Origin: Candidatus Berkiella cookevillensis
Lineage (GTDB): Bacteria > Pseudomonadota > Gammaproteobacteria > Berkiellales > Berkiellaceae
Assembly (NCBI RefSeq): GCF_001431315.2
Contig: NZ_LKHV02000001.1
Span: 558,001 to 622,000, forward strand
DNA length: 64,000 nt
Direction of reading: 5' to 3'
The translations under genes and the position numbers were made by a program. Positions 26,254 through 36,254 of this stretch are shown here, one piece after another. The number at the start of each line of letters is the position of its first letter. Position 1 is the stretch's first letter. The notes beneath the pieces are model-generated. The model was not told where the DNA came from. It searched no databases and saw only the letters and a program-made list of their open reading frames with translations.

Positions 26254-29200
26254 TTATAGGCGAGCCGTTGCCGCTCTCCCGTAGTATTCGTTCATGTATT
26301 CTTTTACAACTAAGCCGTTGATGCGTTTGGTTGCGACGGCAGTTAAGGGAATGTGATGTTTGTTTTTAAATTGGTCGATAACAATACGCGTAACCATTTT
26401 TTCAACAAAGCTTTCATTTTCTAACATTTTTGCATTTTGCTGTATTTGATTATCTACTTCAGTTTTTAAGCCTTTAAGAGCATCAAAAAGTTTGCTTTCG
26501 CTATCGGTTAAGGGGTCTTTTTCCATTAGGCGTTTATGTAAACGGGCATATTTTTCATCGTTATCATATTTGGCTCTTAATAGCTGGTTTTTACGTTCCA
26601 GTTCTTTTGCTCGATTATATATATCGTTCAAAGCTTTAATGTTGCTTTCCATCTGCTCTTTGCTGATCTCGCTTAAGTTCTTCTTTTTGAACAAGCGTTC
26701 AAGCTCTTCCTTTAGAGAAATGAACTCTAGATCTTGCTGATCGAAATTATCACCTAGGCCCTCACGTGTTCTTTGAAGAACGTCTTTTAGCTCATCGGCT
26801 AATACCATCTCTGCTTCATTGACTTTGGTAAAAGAAAAGATAACGTCTTCTAGTGCAACATTAAGCAAGTTTGAAGCATCAACATTGTTTTCTAGAGCTT
26901 CTTTGGTATTGATAAGGGCTAGGCGTCTATCTGCCTCTCTTGATAATATATTGAGTATTTTAAAATCCAGCCTTTCAAGCATTTCAAAATCGCCAGACAA
27001 ACGGATAAGATTATACAGGCTTTTAGCGTTGTTTAAGGCATGAGTGATTTTTAACATTTCATAACGAGAATTAATTTGTGAAATTTGACTCGAAAACATC
27101 TCAGCATTTGTAGTGTCAAAATGAAACAAGACTTCTTTGATCTCTTGTATTTCTTTTAGAATTTCTTCTTGTGATTTGAACAGGTTGGTATAGTGTTCTA
27201 TTTCATCGCCTAATTCAGACTGCAATTCTTTAAAGTAATCTCTGTTAGTTTTTTCAAATTCACTTTCTATGTCTGCAAAATCTACCACATAACCATAGTT
27301 AAAATTTTGATAGGGTCGGTTCACACGGGTAAGGGCTTGCAGTAGGTTATGAGCTTTAATAACCCGTCCTATGAAAAGCTTTTTAAGCCGTGGAGCATCG
27401 AAGCCGGTAAGTAACATATTAAATACGAACAAGAAGTCAATTTTACCTTCTTTGAAATCTTCGACTAATTGTTTGCGTTCATCTTTAGTGCCAATATCGT
27501 GCAGAATAACTGCGGCGCTATTAACCTGGCTATTTAGTTTGTGCTTAGTACTATATGGGGTTGTTTGCTCCTGCTCTCCTAACCCTTCTGGCTTAGCGTA
27601 TTGCGCTTGAAAGATGTCGTACATCATTTTAGCTTGTTCCGAAGAATCACAGACCACCATGCCGCCTATGGTATTATCGTTCATGGATATACGTGCTTGT
27701 TCAAAGTCCTTGATGATGTAATCCAGCATTGGTTCGACAAATTTCTTGTGTGCGTAAACTAATTTTTTATTGCCACTGCCTTTTAGAATCTCTGTTTCTT
27801 CATAAATGGCAGCGAGTGTATTTTGCAAGTTGATCTTATAGCTTGTTTCAATATCTTCACGGATTAAACGCAGAGTATAACCATCTTTAATGGATGCGTT
27901 GTAATAGTATTTGTGCATATATCCGCCAAACAACAATTTAGAATTGTATTCCTCTCCCAATAGCGGTGTACCGGTTAAACCAAGTTTGATCGCGTCGCGG
28001 TCGGCTTGCTCCAAATTGGCTAAAAAACTGCCTTTTGGATTATAGCTGCGGTGTACCTCGTCTAAAAAGAATACCCGCTGAATATTAAGGTTGTAGTCAA
28101 CATTTTTAATGACATCGGGATCATCTTTAAACTTATGAATATTGACGACGGTGATTTCAGCTTTACCGCTGTCATTGTGAATAGCGACAGTTTGTTTGAT
28201 GTCTCTGGCAAAGGCCTCTTTCGAATCGATATTGTGTACGATTAATCCACGCGCTTTAAACTCTCTACTCGCTTGAATAAGCAGATCGAGTCTATCAACT
28301 ATAAAATAAAACTTGGCGATGATGTTTTTATTTTGAAAGTAGTTTGAAAGGTATTTTACGTTGTAATAAGCAAGTGCAGTTTTACCGCTGCCCTGGGTGT
28401 GCCAGATGATTCCTTTTTTAACGCCCTCTAGGAGCTTTTGCTCTATTGCCTTTGTGGCGAAAATTTGTGGGTAGCGCATTATGTGCTTTTGTATACCCGA
28501 CCGCTCTTTGACATAGGCGACACCAAATTCAAGTAAAAAAGCAATACGCTCACGCTGGAATAGCGAGGTGCAAATACGATTTGTTGGAGTATCTGGACGT
28601 TTATTTTTAGCAAACTCTGGCGATTGTTTTATGCTCAACAAGTTATTATCTTTGAGCACTGCGGTTTCTTCATCATCATCAACCACTGAAAGCAAAGCAT
28701 TTAAGTCAAATACCTGCTCTTCACGGAAATAGTTTAATGTAGGCTTCTGATATGACGCGGTAGCATAAAACGCGCCCTCAATAGGGATGGGCGAGCTATC
28801 GTCATACTCCATATTATTAGAGAACACCATTAATTGAATAAGATTAACGAATTTTCTAAATTTCTTGTTTTGAAATCGAGTCTGAATCCGTTTGTGCTCT
28901 GCTAATATGCCATCTTGGTTATTTGGCCGCTTAACTTCTATAAACGCCAGCGGCAACCCATTAATCAGTAGAGTTATATCTGGTCGAAATTCATCATCAT
29001 CTTTTTTATAAGGTAGCTCAGTGACAACATGAAAGGTGTTGTTATTAAAGTCTTCTAAATCGATGAGGCGTACACCAGATTTAGCTATGAGCTTTTCATA
29101 GAAGGCTTTGCCGAGGTCTTCGTTCTCTAGGGTAAGGGGGAGATATCAGATAGATATTGCTGGGCTTCTAAGTCGTTTATAGACGGATTGATGCGCTTTA

Positions 29201-29345
29201 TGCTTTGTAAAAAGATGCCTATAAAGATGTTTGTTGATTCGTCCCAGGTGACCTTTGGGTCTTTTAGAGACAGATAGCCATAACCCAACCGCATTAAATG
29301 CAGGATTGTGGGTATCTTCACTCTTGAATCTTCGTTGAACTTCAC
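26254..29345 (-). pseudogene. hsdR: type I restriction endonuclease subunit, frameshifted
   Basis: The start at 29345 gives 72 codons ending at 29127. From about 29140 the frame one base away continues without a stop to 26254, giving about 1030 residues in all, the usual HsdR length. The shift lies in the run CCCCC at about 29139-29143 (one base too few). The downstream part has the nuclease core (PDITLLINGLPLAFIEVK, a PD-ExK motif), the Walker A HTQGSGKTALA and the DEAD-box-like LDEVHRSY. Restriction is therefore probably off unless the shift is a sequencing error or phase-variable; the long downstream frame could only be made from an internal start such as 28956, which would lose the PD part. 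Confidence 0.88.
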
Positions 29346-29581
29346 CTTTTACAGTACCTCTTAGGGGTATTTAGCACCACCTAGAACACCTTAGACTAAA
29401 TACTAAGTATATTACACGAGCTAACTAAAAAGGGACATATGGAAGCAAAAATCTAGCTTATTTTAGCTGTAAGTACACTATCTTAAACTGTATGACTTTT
29501 TGCTTTAGAAGTACCGATAGTAGTATCATTAAAACCATGATTTGATTAATTTATAATATATCAAAAAGATAGGCGCTTAAA

Positions 29582-29595
29582 TCAATTCCCGCCGC
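29582..29595 (+). other. partial attachment-site-like sequence
   Basis: TCAATTCCCGCCGC differs from the tmRNA 3' end (TCGATTCCCGCCGC) by one base. It sits six bases before the left end of the second ISL3 copy, which has removed or replaced what followed. It may mark a junction between two tandem integrated elements. The stretch 29346-29581 upstream holds no gene. Confidence 0.5.
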
Positions 29596-29601
29596 TCTTT
29601 G

Positions 29602-30650
29602 GAGTCTTCCCTACTTTAGGGGGCACTTCAGTTTACGAACATAGCACTTTAACTCTTAATCTATAATTTTCAAAATTTCTAAATCCATATGCTCTTCTTT
29701 GAATGAGCTTCATCTTGCGATGGAATCCTTCGGTAATCCCATTGTTCTTTGTGAATCGCCACATTCTTACTATTTCCTCTCCCCATTTAAATAAGGTCTT
29801 CCCGAGCTTAACAAGCGGTAAGAAGATGGCTGCTTTGAGCTGTTTAACCATATCAAGGAAAATAGGGATTAGATTTTTGCATTCCTTTGCCTTGCGATGT
29901 TTATGTTTTAGAAGTGTAAAGAGCTGCTCCTTAACCTGATAAAGCGCCTGTATGGCAGGATGTTCATCTAAGAACTGTTTAAGTTTAAGCTTCTTGGTTT
30001 CGGTTAGATGCTCAGGACGCGTTCTAAACATAGCCAGTATTCCTCTGTGGTACTTCATTTGTGGATGGATACTGTGACAAGTTTTCATAAAAGCCTGTTC
30101 AATCAGTCTTAGTACATGAAACCTATCCGTTACAATTAAGGCTTTAGGGAAGTGCTTCTTAATGAGGTTTCGATAAGTAACACTTAAATCAATACAAGCT
30201 ATTTTGACACGTTAATATTCTGAGCACGCAATAAATAATGCTAATGCTGCTGATACCATCTACTGAGCTTTTAAGCTTTCTGTAGCGCGTTGATATTTTA
30301 AGATGCCGGGAAAGCGTTGATTAAAATAACGCTTGCAAGCATAACAATAAAACTTATGTGCTTTGAATCTAATGTAGGCACGACGCAGACCAACGGATTC
30401 ATGTTTTACCTCACGCATGAAGGAGTGCTTGATGCGTAATTTAGAGCCATCACAGAAAGGGCATTTGGGCTTCCAATTATAAGTAACTTAAATAACTAAA
30501 TGTGAAGCATTTAAGACTTTCCTAATTGTAAAACCAGGAAAAAATAAAATAAGATTGGTACGGGGCATCTTTAACCTCATTTTGCTAGTATTTTCAAATG
30601 CTTAACTTAATACATTATGGTTAAAGTGCCCCCTTTAGTGGGGGTGAGCC
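29602..30650 (-). mobile_element. ISL3-family element, internally deleted copy
   Basis: Same terminal sequences as 17434-18722 (left GAGTCTTCCCTACTTTAGGG, right end with GTGCCCCC...GGTGAGCC). The flanking octamers GCTCTTTG and GAATAATT do not match, so there is no target duplication; this suggests recombination or deletion at one end after insertion. Confidence 0.88.
29633..30590 (-). pseudogene. ISL3 transposase pseudogene
   Basis: The C-terminal 151 codons (29633-30088) are nearly identical to the intact copy. Upstream, about 170 bp equivalent to 18044-18211 are missing (junction near 30211), and a second deletion affects the helix-turn-helix region near 30250. The zinc-finger end is still recognisable near 30300-30480. 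It cannot make transposase. Confidence 0.88.
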
Positions 30651-30767
30651 GAATAATTGTAGATACACTTGATGGTTCCCAAATTATGAACTATTATATT
30701 AAAATAAATTTGAGAACTTGTGCTTCAATGAAGTTAGGATTGTTATGTTAAACAAGGAATTTCAAGG

Positions 30768-31052
30768 ATGAATATAGCGGGTAAAAACCTCCTTGATGAA
30801 TTCAAAAAAAAACATGCTGATGCAAGTAAATGGATAGATAACTGGGTGGCAGATGTTGAGGGCTCTACATGGAAAACACCCCAAGACATTAAAGATAAAT
30901 ATCGAAGCGTGGACTTCCTGAGTAACAATAAAGTAATTTTTGATGTGAAAGGTAATCGATACAGGCTAGAAGTTGTTGTTGCATATAATACTGGATCAGT
31001 TTTAGTGAAACGAATTGGCACGCATGCTGAATATGATAAATGGGAAAATTAA
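30768..31052 (+). CDS. higB: HigB-family toxin
   Basis: 94 residues of the RelE-like HigB type: an N-terminal helical region (LLDEFKKKHADASKWIDNW), STWKTPQDIKDKY, then the core strands NKVIFDVKGNRYRLEVVVAYNTGSV with the conserved Arg, and a C-terminus with HAEYDKW. HigB toxins cleave mRNA on the ribosome. Toxin-first order is normal for higBA. The antitoxin gene starts 11 bases after the stop. Confidence 0.88.
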   Translation: MNIAGKNLLDEFKKKHADASKWIDNWVADVEGSTWKTPQDIKDKYRSVDFLSNNKVIFDVKGNRYRLEVVVAYNTGSVLVKRIGTHAEYDKWEN

Positions 31053-31063
31053 AGAGGCTAAAT

Positions 31064-32278
31064 ATGTTAATGCTCCCTATCCAAAATGAGGAACAACATA
31101 AAACGTACCTCAAAGAAATCGAATTGCTTATTGAAAATGATCCCATGGCAGATTCTCCCGAGGGAGAACGTCTTTCCTTACTCATGATTGCCGTAAAGGA
31201 ATACGAAGCTCAGCATTTCTTTTTCGAAAAGCCTACCCCCATTGAAGCAATTCAATTTCGTATGGAAGAACAAAATCTGAAACAAAATGATTTAATACCC
31301 TATATCGGTAGCAAAAGTAAAGTTTCTGAAATACTATCTGGTAAAAGAAAACTAACCGTACCTATGATTCGTGCCCTTAATGAGTACCTTAAGATCCCAG
31401 CTGAAATATTAATTCAAGAATCAAATAAAAGAATTAATAAAATTGAGATGCATGATATGGAATTTTCTCAATTCCCATTTAAAGAAATGCTAGAAAGAAA
31501 ATGGATTTCAGAAACAAAAGAAACCATTAAAACTACTCCTCAAAAAGTAGTTGAACACTTCTTACAACCTATAGGGGGACTTGCTCCTCAAAGTGTAATG
31601 TGGCGTAAATCATTCAATATAGAAAAAGAAGGAAAGTCTCATCTATATGGCCTTATTGCTTGGTCGGCACGTGTTATACTTTTGGCTGCACAAATAAAGG
31701 TTAGTGATTATGATCATAACCTAATTACAAAGGATTTTCTTAAAGAAATAGCGAAGCTAAGCCAGTATGAACAAGGTCCTTTACTCGCAATCGAAAAATT
31801 AGCAAAACATGGGATCAAATTAATTTTTCAAAAGCATTTATCAAAGACCCATCTTGATGGTGGATGCTTCTTAGATAAAGAAGGAAAACCCGTTATAGGA
31901 ATAACGCTCCGATACGATCGAATTGACTATTTTTGGCATACCTTATTACATGAGCTTGCTCATATTTATAAGCACTTAAATAATAATGATGATATCTTTC
32001 TGGACGAATTTGATATTGAAGATAATAAAGATTTAAAGGAAAGAGAAGCAGATCTTATAGCTAAAGAATCATTTATTCCGAAAACAGTATGGAAGCGAAG
32101 CGATGCTTTTAACTTTCAGACTAACAAGTCAATTATTGAATTAGCAAGAACCCTCAGCATTCATCCTGCAATTGTTGCTGGGAGAATACGCTTTGAAACA
32201 AAGGATTACAACAAATTCACTGATCTTGTTGGTCAAGGAAAGGTAAGAAAATTAATTGAAGAGTATTATAATGAATGA
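31064..32278 (+). CDS. HigA-type antitoxin fused to ImmA/IrrE metallopeptidase domain
   Basis: 404 residues. The N-terminal third is a HigA-like antitoxin with a helix-turn-helix (NLKQNDLIPYIGSKSKVSEILSGKRKLT). The C-terminal half has a zinc-peptidase motif HELAH (about residue 296) with a downstream acidic region (KEREADLIAKE), as in ImmA/IrrE peptidases. AGAGG at 31053 selects ATG 31064 over the in-frame ATG 31040. The peptidase may process the repressor or partner proteins; this is inferred. The next gene overlaps its stop by eight bases. Confidence 0.85.
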   Translation: MLMLPIQNEEQHKTYLKEIELLIENDPMADSPEGERLSLLMIAVKEYEAQHFFFEKPTPIEAIQFRMEEQNLKQNDLIPYIGSKSKVSEILSGKRKLTVPMIRALNEYLKIPAEILIQESNKRINKIEMHDMEFSQFPFKEMLERKWISETKETIKTTPQKVVEHFLQPIGGLAPQSVMWRKSFNIEKEGKSHLYGLIAWSARVILLAAQIKVSDYDHNLITKDFLKEIAKLSQYEQGPLLAIEKLAKHGIKLIFQKHLSKTHLDGGCFLDKEGKPVIGITLRYDRIDYFWHTLLHELAHIYKHLNNNDDIFLDEFDIEDNKDLKEREADLIAKESFIPKTVWKRSDAFNFQTNKSIIELARTLSIHPAIVAGRIRFETKDYNKFTDLVGQGKVRKLIEEYYNE

Positions 32279-33374
32279 TTTTAAGCATTACACCCCGATT
32301 TTAGCTACCAAACAAGGTGAGCTAAACGCTATAAAAGCTTTATCGAAAGAAGCTCTTAAAAGGATCACTCCTTTTTTTGATATTCATAGATTATTTATAC
32401 AAAAAGAAAAAAAACAAAAAACGCTTAAAGAGCATATCGACAAAATACTAAACAATTTAAAAAAATCATGGCCAAAAGACCAACTATTTTTCATAGATTG
32501 CACAAATTTTAATCTAGAGCATAGACTTGATGATGGCATTCATCCTCTTAAATATATCTGTGAACAATTATTAATGCATGGAATGCAATTTGTACCAACA
32601 ATCGGTACGGATCGAGATCTTTGCTATATAGAAGAAATGAAAGCATTCTTAGATAATTACCCTAAACAGAATCTCTGCTTTCGCTTATTAAAAGAGGACT
32701 TTATTAACCCTGCTGAAACCAAAGAAGAAGTTAATATAATATTGTCTAAATTAGGAATTACTTCAAAGAGTTGTCATTTGATTATTGATTTTGGCTATGT
32801 GGCAGAAAATGATATTGATGTTCTAATCGAAGATCTATCTCAATTTAATCTCTATATGCCTTTTAATAATTGGCTCACTTTTACTATTGCATCAGGCAGC
32901 TTTCCAGCAGATATGTCAGGGATTCCTGTAAACTCGATCAAAACTATACCCCGAGTAGAATTTTCACTGTGGAAAGCCGTTCTTATGGCTTATCCTTTAA
33001 TCGGTCGAGAACCACGATTTGGCGATTATAGTATTAATAACCCAAACAAAATTGAGATAGATCCTGCAAAAGTAAGAGGCTCAGGAAAAATAAGACAAAC
33101 CGTGGAGAAAGAATGGCTTATCTTTAAGGGACATGGTCTTCATAAAGGAGAAAAATATCAGCAATACAGATCCTTATCAAAACAAATAGTTGAATCCCCA
33201 CATTATAAAGGACGAGAGTATTCATGGGGAGATAACCATTTATTCAAATGCGCAAATAATATTACAGAAGGTCCTGGGAACTTAACCACATGGATTGCAG
33301 TGGATACAAACCATCACCTTACATTAGTTGGTGAACAAATCGCCAATTTTGACGAGACTTTAGAGACTGATTAA
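32271..33374 (+). CDS. Beta-family protein (T4 beta-like / sce7725-like)
   Basis: About 367 residues, starting MNDFKHYTPILATKQGELNA, which matches the opening of Beta-family proteins (Y-x-P-(I/V)-L...KxGE), followed by TPFFDIHR. Function not established. It is coupled to the HigA-ImmA gene (ATGAATGA overlap) and so probably belongs to the same operon. Its 3' end overlaps the opposing sce7726-like gene by 56 bases. sce7725/sce7726-like genes are typically paired, so they may work together. A GIDE-like or nuclease motif was not seen. Confidence 0.7.
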   Translation: MNDFKHYTPILATKQGELNAIKALSKEALKRITPFFDIHRLFIQKEKKQKTLKEHIDKILNNLKKSWPKDQLFFIDCTNFNLEHRLDDGIHPLKYICEQLLMHGMQFVPTIGTDRDLCYIEEMKAFLDNYPKQNLCFRLLKEDFINPAETKEEVNIILSKLGITSKSCHLIIDFGYVAENDIDVLIEDLSQFNLYMPFNNWLTFTIASGSFPADMSGIPVNSIKTIPRVEFSLWKAVLMAYPLIGREPRFGDYSINNPNKIEIDPAKVRGSGKIRQTVEKEWLIFKGHGLHKGEKYQQYRSLSKQIVESPHYKGREYSWGDNHLFKCANNITEGPGNLTTWIAVDTNHHLTLVGEQIANFDETLETD

Positions 33375-33939
33375 CAAACTTATAGAGTTCTTCACTTGAT
33401 ATTAAGTCTAGTAATTTGTGTAAGATAAAATCACGGCTTTTATACCTAAGTTTATTTTGAATACCCTTCTTATCCAGAATTGCTAAAGCTTCATTCTTCC
33501 AAAGTAGCTGAGCGACACTCAGTGGATCCTTATTTAAATTTTGAGAACTTTCTCTAATCTTTTTATAGCTTAGTTTGATATCTTCAGAAAACTTAACGAC
33601 AGAAACTCCCCACCATCTTGGAACCATTGTTTGAGCTTCTTCAAGATGCTTTTGACCGACTACTATCTCAACTGTATCAAAGATTTTCCCATAAATATAA
33701 ATTTGCTTTTCTAATCTTCTTAGATTGTCTTTATCACTTTTAATTTCAATACCAGACAAAATCCCATTTACAATTGCTATATCAATCCGTGCTTCACCTA
33801 AACACAAATCAAGCTCTTCAACAGCTATAGTATTAGTGTCAAAATAGTACTCACTTAAGCGAGAGAGAACTAATTGTCGAATATTAAAATCAGAAAGTTG
33901 AAATTGTTGATTCATAAATTCTATTAAGTCAGATGACAA
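33319..33939 (-). CDS. sce7726-family protein, PD-(D/E)xK nuclease-like
   Basis: 206 residues with the family core: AVEELDLCLGEARIDIAIVNG followed by GIEIKSDKDNLRRL, a D...E-x-K pattern of PD-(D/E)xK nucleases, then VEIVVGQKHLEEA and PRWWGV. Known sce7726 proteins share the EL-x-LC-x-GEARIDIA...G-x-EIKSD pattern. No biochemical role is established; the motif suggests DNA cleavage or a decayed nuclease fold. It is convergent with, and overlaps, the Beta-family gene. Confidence 0.75.
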   Translation of the reverse strand: MSSDLIEFMNQQFQLSDFNIRQLVLSRLSEYYFDTNTIAVEELDLCLGEARIDIAIVNGILSGIEIKSDKDNLRRLEKQIYIYGKIFDTVEIVVGQKHLEEAQTMVPRWWGVSVVKFSEDIKLSYKKIRESSQNLNKDPLSVAQLLWKNEALAILDKKGIQNKLRYKSRDFILHKLLDLISSEELYKFVNQSLKSRQNWRFVHQLM

Positions 33940-34050
33940 GTAAATTATAACTAATATTTATAATTATAAACGGAATATTTGAATTATAGTAATTGAAGAA
34001 TCTAATGGAAGTTAGTTTTCCAAAAAAATATTTAATTTACTAAACCAATT

Positions 34051-34962
34051 TTAATTTTTTAAAAAACAAAAAGTATTTTCATTAAATTTACTAATTTTAA
34101 TTTTAGGACAATCGTGAGCAGACTGTAATCCATTAGAGAATGTAGCTAAGTAGCCCTTAATATCATCGATTCCTTCAGAATGAAATTTACTTAAAAAACT
34201 TTTAGTTGTAGATTCATTAAAATATACATTGGGTCGTTTATGCTGCCTATTTCCAAAATTGATTGCGAGCCTGTATCGATCTCCACCTAAAGAAACTTCC
34301 TGCATTTTCAGCAAATGATTATGAGAATCAAAACAACGGCTATTGTATATTTTGCCCCAATAAATTCTAGGCAACGGTTTGACAAACTTCCCACACTCAG
34401 AATGCCAATCAACTTCTTCAATATGAACAACTGCATCATTAAAAAACAATTCATGTCCTAAAATTCGAACTGTTGTATCAGCTAATAATATTTTATCAAT
34501 TTTTTGAAATTCCTCTGAAACCAGGAATTTCAAAAGATCTTCTAATTTTAATGAAGTTTTATTTGGCAGTGTAATTTTGGGGTGTTGTTCAGGTTCATCA
34601 ACTTTATCATGTTTCCCCGGTTGATCTTCATCTGAATATTTTTTATCTGAGTTAGAGGTCTTTGAATTTTTTTTTCGAAGCCCAATTATGTTGATAAAAC
34701 CAATATCTTTAATTACTCTTGAGACATCACTTGGATCTGATTTTTTATAGATATACTTTTTTTGCTTCGAACAAATACCTGATGTTTGGCGCACAAAATG
34801 TCTAAAGTGCGCCCGATTTATAGGGCCACTAGCAAAGAAAACTTTATTTCCGCATTCGATACACTTTAATGCATCTTTGATTTCTTTCCTAGCTGAAACT
34901 GATAGCTTTAAATATGCTTTTGCTGTAATGGATCTTTTTCGATTAGTTTGTGCAAGATACAT
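34051..34962 (-). CDS. CoiA-like zinc-finger protein of unknown function
   Basis: 303 residues. The N-terminal part has LKCIECGNKV followed by INRAHFRHF and a later Cys, similar to the N-terminal zinc-binding region of competence protein CoiA and related nucleases (C-x2-C...H-F-x-H). A charged Lys/Asp/Pro-rich linker follows (about 95-145). The C-terminal half has no domain I recognise. Catalytic residues of the CoiA nuclease domain were not identified. AT-rich, and probably transferred cargo. Confidence 0.55.
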   Translation of the reverse strand: MYLAQTNRKRSITAKAYLKLSVSARKEIKDALKCIECGNKVFFASGPINRAHFRHFVRQTSGICSKQKKYIYKKSDPSDVSRVIKDIGFINIIGLRKKNSKTSNSDKKYSDEDQPGKHDKVDEPEQHPKITLPNKTSLKLEDLLKFLVSEEFQKIDKILLADTTVRILGHELFFNDAVVHIEEVDWHSECGKFVKPLPRIYWGKIYNSRCFDSHNHLLKMQEVSLGGDRYRLAINFGNRQHKRPNVYFNESTTKSFLSKFHSEGIDDIKGYLATFSNGLQSAHDCPKIKISKFNENTFCFLKN

Positions 34963-35223
34963 TTGATCAGCACTTCTTTGTGGGTTATCTTAATGAAAAA
35001 GACCTTGCCTGGTATTAAAAGTTCCTATATTTAAGATGTATTTATGTTTGGATAGTATTGTTATCCATTTTTTTATATATTTAATAGTGACCAAAAACGA
35101 AATACCATTTTTTAAATATATTCAAAGCAGTATAATTTAATGATGCTTAGAGTTAATTATGACTGTGTGTAGACACATTAATAATTGTATCTTTAATAAA
35201 TAATTTTAAATTGGTTTTTTTAA

Positions 35224-35964
35224 ATGTTTCTAACTGGAAAAATATATTGGAAAAGGTTAAAAAACGATATATGGTGGCAAAAATTATTTATTGCCCAATC
35301 AGGTGATGTGAAAGTCACATATCATTTTAAAACAAAGAGTGCCCGACCCTCAAAAGTAATTCAAATAGATACATTTCTATCTATAAAAGTTAATGGTTTT
35401 AAATTAATCGAAAAAGATTTAAGAGAAACAATTAATTTTTTTGAAGAATATGACAGGTTGATAGGGGATTTTGATTCAAACGAAGTATTAATTAAGGCAT
35501 TAGTAAGAGCAATTATTATAACTTATGGTAAATGTTTCGTTTCGGCTGACGGACGTAGAACCAAATTAGATAAAAGTTGGATTCCTGCTGACCTAAAGAA
35601 TATACATGAGTATTTGTATACTATGCGCCACCAGTACGTAGCTCATGCTGGCGAAGGATTTGAAAAATCAAATTCAGTTTTTGTAATCCCTCCGTATGAG
35701 AAAATTAAAAAAGGTAAACAAGCATCACCAGTTTTTTTAAGTGAGCTTTATCAAATTATTACTGTGGATTCTATAAATATGGAGGCAAAGACCTTAATTA
35801 AAAAGGTTCATTCTATTGTATGCAGTAGACTAGATGAATTAGAAGCGCAATTATCTGAAGAAATTCTATCAATCCCACCAGAAGAAATTTATAATTTTGT
35901 TCACAATAAAGCTAAGAGAACCAAATTAACAGATAAAGATTTATTACAACTGAAAACGAAATAA
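35224..35964 (+). CDS. hypothetical protein with possible HEPN motif
   Basis: 246 residues, mostly helical. It contains NIHEYLYTMRHQYVAHAGE, where Arg135-x5-His141 fits the R-x4-6-H signature of HEPN RNases. No partner nucleotidyltransferase is adjacent. The strong AT bias matches the rest of the island's right part. HEPN is suggested by one motif only. The preceding gap 34963-35223 shows no gene. Confidence 0.45.
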   Translation: MFLTGKIYWKRLKNDIWWQKLFIAQSGDVKVTYHFKTKSARPSKVIQIDTFLSIKVNGFKLIEKDLRETINFFEEYDRLIGDFDSNEVLIKALVRAIIITYGKCFVSADGRRTKLDKSWIPADLKNIHEYLYTMRHQYVAHAGEGFEKSNSVFVIPPYEKIKKGKQASPVFLSELYQIITVDSINMEAKTLIKKVHSIVCSRLDELEAQLSEEILSIPPEEIYNFVHNKAKRTKLTDKDLLQLKTK

Positions 35965-36071
35965 TGGTTTTAATCTAGATTCAGTTAAAGCTTTTTTTAG
36001 GCGCTAATATGGGGGCTTGTATAAATATATCTGTAAAAATTTTCAATTAAATCAATTCTATAGTATATAAA

Positions 36072-36202
36072 TTCGATTCCCGCCGCCACAAATTATAGAT
36101 TCAACGAGAACCCAGAACGAACTTAAAAGCCTAATCTTAACAGATTACGGGTTTTTTTATGCCTATAAGGGTTTAAGACATTTCACAAGATCCTACTTTT
36201 TT
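36072..36202 (+). repeat. copy of ssrA 3' end and adjacent island left end (att repeat)
   Basis: Begins TTCGATTCCCGCCGCC like the tmRNA 3' end, lacks about 11 bases relative to 17351-17361, then follows the same sequence through TTCAACGAGAACCCAGAA, the terminator stem and ATGCC..AAGACATTTCA. In the left copy this sequence is split by the ISL3 element. It marks the right boundary of the island and the left end of a second related element. Confidence 0.85.
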
Positions 36203-36254
36203 AGTAGTTCCCTTAGTAGTACCATAGCGATACTCTAAAAGCGGTACTACTAAT

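Noticed and set aside
29612-30650. Active second ISL3 element
   Set aside because: Two internal deletions in the transposase gene and no target duplication; it could move only in trans.
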